A DNA stretch of 64,000 bases from Pseudomonas sp. MUP55. GTDB taxonomy: Bacteria > Pseudomonadota > Gammaproteobacteria > Pseudomonadales > Pseudomonadaceae. Positions 46,476 to 52,711 of the stretch are shown here, piece by piece. Made by a program: the position numbers and the translations under genes. Below the pieces are notes generated by a model, which was not told the DNA's origin, did not search any database, and worked only from the letters and a program-made list of their open reading frames with translations. Position 1 is the stretch's first letter; each line of letters opens with the position of its first letter. The DNA lies in assembly GCF_034043515.1 (NCBI RefSeq), contig NZ_CP138214.1:4278001-4342000 (forward strand), read 5' to 3'.

Positions 46476-47474
46476 TTAGTCAGGGGAACGCTCGCGGCCC
46501 GGTCTTACAAACGCACGTTGCACACGTTCATATTGCGCAGCCGTCAACGGCGGCGGCCCGGCCGGGGGCTTCGATTCGTCACGACCCACGTCCACCCGCC
46601 ATGACGAGATTTCATTCAGTTGCTTGGGCACATCCAATTGCTCCACCAGCTGTTCGATCTGGCTGATCTGGGCAGGCTTGCCTTTGATCAAGAGGCTGTT
46701 GGTATCCGGATAGGCGATCAGCGTGAGGTTCTTGTCCGCAAGCAGCCCCTTTCGCTCACTGGCCAGCAGGCTTTGAACGATGGATACCATTCCCGGCACG
46801 CTGACCTTGCTCGCACCGGTTCCATACTGCCGGTCCTCGACGTGTGTATTGAACACCTGCACCACGCCAAAGGCCTGGGCACCCACACGCAGCTCACTGC
46901 GTTGCCGGTCCGTCAACTGCGCCAGCCGCAGCACCTGGCCGACATAGCTCGGCGGCCCGGACACATAGAACGTGCGCACCCCGCTGTCTCGCAGCGGATA
47001 GCGCGACTCATCCAGCCCCGTACGCCGCATGATGGCGCGCAGCCGGTTGACCGAAATGTAGCGCAGCGCCACCGCAGAGGTTCTCGCCTCGGCCGCGTCG
47101 TAGAGATGAACGGCTTGCCCGTCGCTGTGCCAGATCAGGCCTTCCTGCCGGGCCAGCGCTTCGAGCACCTGCTGGGGTGCCTGGAAATCGAATGTCCCGC
47201 TGATTCGCTTATGCGCCGCTTCCCGGCTGACCACCACAGGCATTCCCAACGGCACCGCCAGCGCGGTGAAAAAACTGTCCAGGCTTTCATCCAGGGCCTG
47301 ATACGGCTCGCCCCAGGCAACGCGGCCGACCAGCAACAGCACGACCCACAACAGCATGCTACCGAGCCCGTGGCGGTTGGTCGTAATGAGAAAATCAGCA
47401 GGCACCTTGGGTTTTCCTGGGAGGGTTGGACGCAAAAGAGCGGCCATACTGAAAGGCGGGCGAGGTTCAATCAT
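46476..47474 (-). CDS. InvG-like type III secretin lacking its beta-barrel
   Basis: Resembles InvG (SctC), the SPI-1 outer-membrane secretin, over its periplasmic N-domains: LDSFFTALAVPLGMPVVVS, RISGTFDFQAPQQVLE, GLIWHSDGQAVHLYDAAE, YPLRDSGVRTFYVSGPPSYV and LIAYPDTNSLLIKG. A hydrophobic signal segment precedes (from the ATG at 47357). After LDVPKQLNEISSWRVDV the frame goes straight to a short tail; the whole membrane-pore domain (over 200 residues in InvG) is absent. Start uncertain: 47504, 47474, 47447 and 47357 are all possible, but 47504 would sit inside the nasS promoter. It cannot form a pore. Confidence 0.75.
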   Translation of the reverse strand: MIEPRPPFSMAALLRPTLPGKPKVPADFLITTNRHGLGSMLLWVVLLLVGRVAWGEPYQALDESLDSFFTALAVPLGMPVVVSREAAHKRISGTFDFQAPQQVLEALARQEGLIWHSDGQAVHLYDAAEARTSAVALRYISVNRLRAIMRRTGLDESRYPLRDSGVRTFYVSGPPSYVGQVLRLAQLTDRQRSELRVGAQAFGVVQVFNTHVEDRQYGTGASKVSVPGMVSIVQSLLASERKGLLADKNLTLIAYPDTNSLLIKGKPAQISQIEQLVEQLDVPKQLNEISSWRVDVGRDESKPPAGPPPLTAAQYERVQRAFVRPGRERSPD

Positions 47475-47498
47475 GATGAAAAGCTGACGGCTGGCCCG

Positions 47499-47514
47499 TG
47501 GCATGTGCCTTGCT
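47499..47514 (+). promoter_or_regulatory. Sigma-54 promoter of nasS-nasT
   Basis: TGGCATGTGCCTTGCT: GG (47500-47501), ten bases, GC (47512-47513), matching TGGCACG-N4-TTGCW closely. Transcription should begin near 47525, just ahead of the leader hairpin. Implies NtrC-type activation under nitrogen limitation. Confidence 0.75.
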
Positions 47515-47533
47515 ATGCACTCTCTATCAGGGC

Positions 47534-47623
47534 GCGCGCCAGCGACGGAGCGTGCCTACGGACAAAGGCGTCGTTTCCCTGCAATGGCTGGTATCGCCAT
47601 CCGAGGGCGCGACGCTTTTTTTT
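47534..47623 (+). promoter_or_regulatory. NasT-type antitermination leader of nasS
   Basis: Hairpin GCGCGCC-AGCGAC-GGAGCGT (47534-47553; one mismatch) has a six-base loop with A at position 1 and G at position 4. A terminator follows: AAAGGCGTCG (47564-47573) pairs with CGACGC plus T-run (47610-47623) around an inner ATGGC/GCCAT stem. The core GACAAAGGCGTCG is shared with the two other nitrate leaders. Expected: NasT holds the hexaloop hairpin and prevents termination. Confidence 0.75.
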
Positions 47624-47643
47624 GAGTGAAAAGGTAGGTGTTG

Positions 47644-48870
47644 ATGAACGATTCGGTCGGCAACAGCTCGGTGAACGCCGCGCTGGCCTGGGTAAACGGC
47701 AGTGACGCCCCGGAAAAAAGCAGCCTGGACCTGGGGTTCATGGCCTTGACTGACTGCGCGTCACTGGTGGTCGCCGCTACCCAGGGGTTCGCGCAACCCT
47801 ACGGCCTTACGCTGAACCTCAAGCGCCAGTCGTCCTGGGCCAGCTTGCGCGACAAACTGGTCAGCGGCGAACTGGACGCCGCCCACAGTCTCTACGGGCT
47901 GATTTATGCGGTGCATTTGGGCATCGGTGGCGTTGCTCCAAGCCCAATGGCGGTGCTGATGGGGCTGAACCAGAACGGGCAGAGCATCAACCTGTCCCGT
48001 GGGCTGCAGCAGCAAGGCGTGACCACTCCTGAGGCATTGGACCGTCACGTGCACCAAAGCCGCACAAAACTCACCTTCGCCCAGACCTTTCCGACCGGCA
48101 CCCACGCCATGTGGCTGTATTACTGGCTGGCGAGCCAGGGCATCCACCCGCTGCGGGACGTGGACAGTGTGGTGGTGCCTCCGCCGCAAATGGTTGCGCA
48201 CCTGCAAGCGGGCCGTATCGACGGGCTGTGTGTCGGCGAACCCTGGTGCGCCAGCGCAGTGAAACAAAACCAGGGGTTCACCCTGGCGACCAGCCAGTCG
48301 ATCTGGCCGAATCATCCGGAAAAAGTCCTCGGCTGCACCCAGGCCTTCGTCGACCAATACCCCAACACCGCCCGTGTGCTGGTGATGGCAATACTCGAGG
48401 CCAGTCGCTTTATCGAAGCAAGCGCGCAAAACCGTCGCTCCACCGCCCAACTGCTCAGCGCCCGTGAGTACCTTGACGCACCGCTGGACTGCATCGAACC
48501 GCGCCTGCTGGGCAACTACGAAGATGGCCTGGGCAACCAGTGGCAGGACCCGCACGCCCTGCGCTTTTTCGCCGACGGCGCGGTCAACCTGCCGTACCTG
48601 TGCGACGGCATGTGGTTCATGACTCAATTTCGCCGCTGGGGCCTGCTACGCGAAGATCCGGACTACCTTGAGGTTGCCCGTCAGGTGCAACAACTGGACT
48701 TATATCGTCAAGCCGCCACTGCCGTGGGCGTGGTGACCAGCACACAGGACATGCGCAGCAGCCAGTTGATCGACGGCAAGGTCTGGGACGGCTCCGACCC
48801 CGCCGGCTATGCCCGCAGCTTCCGCCTGCACGCCATGGCGCACGACACTACCCGCCAAGCGCTGCGCTGA
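47644..48870 (+). CDS. nasS: Nitrate sensor NasS (substrate-binding protein of NrtA family, cytoplasmic)
   Basis: 408 aa resembling nitrate/bicarbonate ABC binding proteins (LGFMALTDCASLVVAATQGF, SWASLRDKLVSGELDAAHSLYG, GEPWCASAV) but with no signal peptide, as expected for the cytoplasmic sensor NasS. In Azotobacter, Paracoccus and Pseudomonas NasS binds NasT and releases it when nitrate is present. ATG at 47644 with AGG upstream; GTG and TTG two codons earlier are less likely. NasT follows 13 bases after the stop. Confidence 0.92.
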   Translation: MNDSVGNSSVNAALAWVNGSDAPEKSSLDLGFMALTDCASLVVAATQGFAQPYGLTLNLKRQSSWASLRDKLVSGELDAAHSLYGLIYAVHLGIGGVAPSPMAVLMGLNQNGQSINLSRGLQQQGVTTPEALDRHVHQSRTKLTFAQTFPTGTHAMWLYYWLASQGIHPLRDVDSVVVPPPQMVAHLQAGRIDGLCVGEPWCASAVKQNQGFTLATSQSIWPNHPEKVLGCTQAFVDQYPNTARVLVMAILEASRFIEASAQNRRSTAQLLSAREYLDAPLDCIEPRLLGNYEDGLGNQWQDPHALRFFADGAVNLPYLCDGMWFMTQFRRWGLLREDPDYLEVARQVQQLDLYRQAATAVGVVTSTQDMRSSQLIDGKVWDGSDPAGYARSFRLHAMAHDTTRQALR

Positions 48871-48883
48871 CAGGAGCACAACC

Positions 48884-49459
48884 ATGCTGCGAATCCTGTT
48901 GATCAACGACACCCCGCGCAAAGTCGGCCGGCTCAAGGCTGCGCTGACCGAGGCCGGCTTTGAAGTGATCGATGAGTCCGGCCTGACCATCGACTTGCCT
49001 GCGCGCGTCGAAACGGTGCGCCCCGACGTGATCCTGATCGATACCGAGTCACCCGGCCGCGATGTGATGGAACAGGTGGTGCTGGTCAGCCGCGACCAAC
49101 CCCGCCCTATCGTGATGTTTACCGATGAGCACGACCCGAATGTCATGCGCCAGGCGATCAAGTCCGGAGTCAGTGCCTACATTGTCGAAGGCATCCAGGC
49201 CCAGCGCCTGCAACCGATCCTCGATGTGGCCATGGCTCGCTTCGAAAGCGACCAGGCCCTGCGCGCCCAGCTTCACGCCCGCGACCAGCAGTTGGCAGAG
49301 CGCAAGCGCATCGAGCTGGCCAAAGGGCTGCTGATGAAAATGAAGGACTGCAATGAGGAAGAGGCCTACACCCTGATGCGCCGCCAGGCCATGAGTCGCC
49401 AGCAGAAGCTGATTCAGGTGGCCGAACAGATTATTGCCATGAGCGAGTTGCTCGGCTGA
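48884..49459 (+). CDS. nasT: ANTAR-domain antiterminator NasT
   Basis: 191 aa: an N-terminal pseudo-receiver domain (about 1-120; LRILLINDTPRKVGRL, DVILIDTESPGRD with T/S-rich acceptor region) and a C-terminal ANTAR RNA-binding domain (about 128-185; RKRIELAKGLLMKMKDCNEEEAYTLMR). NasT binds hexaloop hairpins in leaders and lets RNA polymerase pass the terminator. Targets in this window: the leaders at 47534, 49492 and 52595. CAGGAG lies upstream of the ATG at 48884. Confidence 0.95.
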   Translation: MLRILLINDTPRKVGRLKAALTEAGFEVIDESGLTIDLPARVETVRPDVILIDTESPGRDVMEQVVLVSRDQPRPIVMFTDEHDPNVMRQAIKSGVSAYIVEGIQAQRLQPILDVAMARFESDQALRAQLHARDQQLAERKRIELAKGLLMKMKDCNEEEAYTLMRRQAMSRQQKLIQVAEQIIAMSELLG

Positions 49460-49461
49460 TC

Positions 49462-49477
49462 TGGCGCGGCTCTTGCT
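49462..49477 (+). promoter_or_regulatory. Sigma-54 promoter of the nitrate transporter operon
   Basis: TGGCGCGGCTCTTGCT: GG (49463-49464), ten bases, GC (49475-49476). Nearly perfect match to the -24/-12 consensus, only 2 bases after the nasT stop. Start of transcription is expected near 49488. Confidence 0.8.
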
Positions 49478-49491
49478 AAACAACCTCTACA

Positions 49492-49574
49492 GGTAGCCAA
49501 CGGCGGTTGCCCCACCCACGACAAAGACGTCGCACACCCGGTTTGCTCTCGCGAACCCGGTGGCGGCGTTTTTT
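49492..49574 (+). promoter_or_regulatory. NasT-type antitermination leader of nasA
   Basis: Hairpin GGTAGCC-AACGGC-GGTTGCC (49492-49511), a 7-bp stem (with wobbles) and a hexaloop with A1 and G4. The terminator is AAAGACGTCGC (49523-49533) paired with GCGGCG and TTTTTT (49563-49574), with a further inner stem CCGGTTTGC/GCGAACCCGG. Shares the GACAAAGACGTC core with the nasS and nirB leaders. Confidence 0.8.
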
Positions 49575-49605
49575 CGTTTTAGACCCCCAACCGTTGAGGT
49601 GCGTG

Positions 49606-50817
49606 ATGAAATCAAGCTTCTGGAAATCCGGGCACACCCCGACCCTGTTTGCCGCGTTCCTGTATTTTGACCTGAGCTTCATGGTCTGGTACCTGCTGGG
49701 CCCACTGGCGGTACAGATTGCCGCCGACCTGCACCTGACCACTCAACAGCGCGGCCTGGTGGTGGCCACGCCGATCCTGGCGGGCGCGGTGTTGCGCTTT
49801 CTGATGGGCATGCTGGCCGACAAGCTGTCGCCCAAGACCGCCGGGCTGATCGGCCAGGTGATCGTCATCGTCGCGTTGTTCTGCGCCTGGAAACTGGGGA
49901 TTCACAGCTACGAGCAAGCCCTGCTGCTGGGCATGTTCCTCGGCATGGCCGGTGCGTCTTTTGCCGTTGCGCTGCCGTTGGCTTCGCAGTGGTACCCGGC
50001 CGAGCACCAGGGCAAAGCCATGGGCATCGCCGGCGCCGGCAACTCCGGCACCGTGTTTGCCGCCTTGCTGGCACCGGTACTGGCGGCGGCCTTTGGCTGG
50101 AGCAATGTGTTCGGCTTCGCCTTGATTCCGCTGATCCTCACCCTGATCGTGTTCGCCTGGCTTGCGCGCAATGCCCCGCAACGCCCAAAAGCCAAGTCGA
50201 TGGCCGACTACTTCAAGGCCCTGGGCGATCGCGACAGCTGGTGGTTCATGTTCTTCTACAGCGTGACCTTCGGCGGCTTCATCGGCCTGGCCAGCGCCCT
50301 GCCCGGCTACTTCAACGACCAGTACGGCCTGAGCCCGGTGACCGCCGGCTATTACACTGCGGCCTGCGTCTTCGGCGGCAGCCTGATGCGCCCGTTGGGC
50401 GGCGCCCTGGCGGACCGTTTCGGTGGGATCAAGACCCTGCTCGGCATGTACAGCGTGGCGGTGATCTGCATCGCGGCGGTGGGTTTCAACCTGCCCAGTT
50501 CCTACGCCGCGCTGGCGCTTTTCGTGTGCACCATGCTCGGCCTTGGCGCCGGCAACGGCGCGGTATTCCAGTTGGTGCCGCAGCGTTTTCGCAGTGAGAT
50601 CGGCGTCATGACCGGCCTGATCGGCATGGCTGGCGGGATCGGCGGCTTTGCCCTGGCCGCCGGCATGGGCGCGATCAAACAGAGTACCGGCAGTTACCAG
50701 TTGGCCCTGTGGTTGTTCGCCAGTCTCGGCGTGTTGGCCTGGTTTGGCCTGCACGGCGTCAAGCGGCGCTGGAGAACCACCTGGGGCTCGGCTGCCGTGA
50801 CCGCCGCGCGCGTCTGA
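49606..50817 (+). CDS. nasA: Nitrate/nitrite MFS transporter (NarK/NasA family)
   Basis: 403 aa with twelve predicted helices. The nitrate-porter signatures are present: FDLSFMVWYLLGPL near the N-terminus, GAGNSGTVFAALLAP (about 144-158; first NS motif) and GLGAGNGAVFQLVPQRF (about 312-328; second). GAGGTG precedes the ATG at 49606, after the leader terminator. The stop overlaps the next start (TGATGA). Confidence 0.93.
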   Translation: MKSSFWKSGHTPTLFAAFLYFDLSFMVWYLLGPLAVQIAADLHLTTQQRGLVVATPILAGAVLRFLMGMLADKLSPKTAGLIGQVIVIVALFCAWKLGIHSYEQALLLGMFLGMAGASFAVALPLASQWYPAEHQGKAMGIAGAGNSGTVFAALLAPVLAAAFGWSNVFGFALIPLILTLIVFAWLARNAPQRPKAKSMADYFKALGDRDSWWFMFFYSVTFGGFIGLASALPGYFNDQYGLSPVTAGYYTAACVFGGSLMRPLGGALADRFGGIKTLLGMYSVAVICIAAVGFNLPSSYAALALFVCTMLGLGAGNGAVFQLVPQRFRSEIGVMTGLIGMAGGIGGFALAAGMGAIKQSTGSYQLALWLFASLGVLAWFGLHGVKRRWRTTWGSAAVTAARV

Positions 50818-52487
50818 TGAGCCTGCAACTGAGCGTCGCCCAGGCCAGTGCGATCGGCCCACGGGCAGAAAACCAGGATGCCTTGCGGGTGGTCACGCCC
50901 GTGGCGGAACTGGCCGCGAGCAAAGGCTACCTGTGCGCCCTGGCCGACGGTGTCAGCCAATGCGCCGACGGCGGCCTGGCCGCGCGCTCGACCTTGCAGG
51001 CGCTGGCCCTGGACTACTACGCCACGCCGCAGACCTGGGGCGTGGCCCAGGCGCTGGAACGCTTGCTGGTCGCACAGAATCGCTGGCTGCAAGCCAATGG
51101 CGGCGGCCAGCCTTTGCTGACCACCCTCAGTGCCCTGGTATTTCGCGGCCAGCGTTTCACCCTGGCCCATGTCGGTGACTGCCGGGCCTATCGCTGGCTG
51201 GACGGCGAATTGCAGCGCATCAGCGAGGACCATGTGTGGGAGCAGCCGGGCATGCAGCATGTGCTCAAGCGCGCCCTCGGCTTGGACCAACACCTGGTGC
51301 TGGATTTTCTCGACGGTGAACTGCGCGCAGGCGAGTGTTTCCTGCTGCTCAGTGACGGGGTCTGGGCCACGCTGGGCGACCACAGCATCAGCGCGATTCT
51401 GCGCGAGCAAAGCGACCTGGACATGGCGGTCAATACGCTGGTCGCTGCCGCCCACCTGGCAGGCAGCCAGGACAATGCCAGCGCCTTGCTGGTGCGTATC
51501 GATGCCCTCGGCGCCGCCACGCTCGGTGATGCACTGGCGCAGTTGCAGCAGTGGCCGCTGCCACCATTGCTCAAAGCAGGACAACGTTTCGAAGGTTGGC
51601 ACGTGCAAAGCCTGCTGGCGCAGAGCCGGCAGTCAATGCTTTATCGGGTACAGGATGATCAACAGCGGCCCTGGTTGTTGAAAACCTTGCCGTTGAATCG
51701 TGAAGAAGATGCTGACGCCGCCCAGGCCTTGCTCTCGGAAGAATGGTTTCTGCGCCGGGTCGCTGGTCGCGCGTTTCCCGAAGTGCATGCCGCCAGTGGG
51801 CGCCAGCATCTGTATTACGTGATGCGTGAATATCCGGGGCAAACCCTTGCCGAACTGTTCAAGCGCCAGGGCCCATTGCCCCTGGCCCAATGGCAGGCCA
51901 TCGCCGAACGTTTGCTGCGCGCGGTCGGCCTGCTGCACCGGCGCCAGATCCTGCACCGTGATATCAAGCCGGAAAACCTGTTGCTGGGGGACGACGGCGA
52001 ACTGCGCGTGCTGGATTTCGGCCTGGCCTACTGCCCGGGGCTGTCCGAAGACCGCGCCAGCGTATTGCCCGGCACCCCGAGCTTTATCGCGCCGGAGTCG
52101 TTCAACGGCGAACGTCCTACGCCGCAACAGGATTTGTACAGCGTCGGCGTCACGCTCTATTACCTGCTCACCGGCCACTATCCCTACGGAGAAATCGAAG
52201 CCTTCCAACGCCCGCGTTTCACTCATGCGGTCAGCGCCAGCCGCTACCGGCCCGATGTGCCGGACTGGCTGCCGGCGAGCCTGGAACGGGCCGTGGCTGC
52301 GCAAGCGGAACAGCGCTATGAAACCGCAGAGGAATGGTTGCTGGTGCTCGAACAGGCCGACCGCCGCGAGCTGAGCGTGCGTCCGCGACCCTTGCTGGAG
52401 CGTGAACCGCTCAAGGTATGGCAAACCCTGGCGGTGGTTTCACTGCTGCTCAATCTGGTGCTGCTGTTCTGGCTATTGCACCACTAA
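50817..52487 (+). CDS. PP2C phosphatase - Ser/Thr kinase fusion of the nitrate operon
   Basis: 556 aa. Residues about 1-240: PP2C-type phosphatase (metal-binding ALADGVSQCADGG, AHVGDCRAYR, LLLSDGVWATL, GSQDNASALLV). Residues about 265-520: protein kinase with HRDIKPENLLL (catalytic loop), DFGLAYC, GTPSFIAPES and YSVGVTLYYLLTG. A single C-terminal membrane helix follows (about 535-553). The GxGxxG loop of the kinase is weak. It starts on the stop of the nasA transporter gene. Substrates are unknown; control of nitrate uptake is an inference from position. Confidence 0.9.
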   Translation: MSLQLSVAQASAIGPRAENQDALRVVTPVAELAASKGYLCALADGVSQCADGGLAARSTLQALALDYYATPQTWGVAQALERLLVAQNRWLQANGGGQPLLTTLSALVFRGQRFTLAHVGDCRAYRWLDGELQRISEDHVWEQPGMQHVLKRALGLDQHLVLDFLDGELRAGECFLLLSDGVWATLGDHSISAILREQSDLDMAVNTLVAAAHLAGSQDNASALLVRIDALGAATLGDALAQLQQWPLPPLLKAGQRFEGWHVQSLLAQSRQSMLYRVQDDQQRPWLLKTLPLNREEDADAAQALLSEEWFLRRVAGRAFPEVHAASGRQHLYYVMREYPGQTLAELFKRQGPLPLAQWQAIAERLLRAVGLLHRRQILHRDIKPENLLLGDDGELRVLDFGLAYCPGLSEDRASVLPGTPSFIAPESFNGERPTPQQDLYSVGVTLYYLLTGHYPYGEIEAFQRPRFTHAVSASRYRPDVPDWLPASLERAVAAQAEQRYETAEEWLLVLEQADRRELSVRPRPLLEREPLKVWQTLAVVSLLLNLVLLFWLLHH

Positions 52488-52546
52488 CGGGCAGATTTTT
52501 TCGGTATCGCCATTGAATCCCCAGTAAAACAGCGGATATCAACACT

Positions 52547-52563
52547 TGGCACAGCTGCTGCAT
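52547..52563 (+). promoter_or_regulatory. Sigma-54 promoter of nirB operon
   Basis: TGGCACAGCTGCTGCAT: GG (52548-52549), ten bases, GC (52560-52561). TGGCAC at -24 is exact; the -12 element CTGCA differs in one position from TTGCA. Expected start near 52573. Confidence 0.7.
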
Positions 52564-52594
52564 TAGCTATCCCAACAACCCACATACAGCCGCG

Positions 52595-52683
52595 CCTTCA
52601 ACGTCGAAGGATCGAGCTTCCCGAGAGAACGGGACCAGGACAAAGGCGTCCTCGCTAGGTAACTAGCGGGGACGCCTTTTTTT
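52595..52683 (+). promoter_or_regulatory. NasT-type two-hairpin antitermination leader of nirB
   Basis: Two tandem hairpins, each with a hexaloop having A1 and G4: CCTTC-AACGTC-GAAGG (52595-52610) and TCCCG-AGAGAA-CGGGA (52619-52634). Then a very strong terminator: a 17-bp stem from AAAGGCGTCCTCGCTAG (52642-52658), loop GTAA, complement (52663-52679) and T-run to 52683. This is the full ANTAR-target layout (P1, P2, terminator). Confidence 0.85.
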
Positions 52684-52711
52684 GTTTGCGCGTGATTGGT
52701 CGGAGAGCGAC

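Noticed and set aside
47504..47504. Start of the secretin relic at the outermost ATG (47504)
   Set aside because: It falls inside the nasS sigma-54 promoter and only three bases after AAGG; a start further in is more likely, although the exact one is unresolved.
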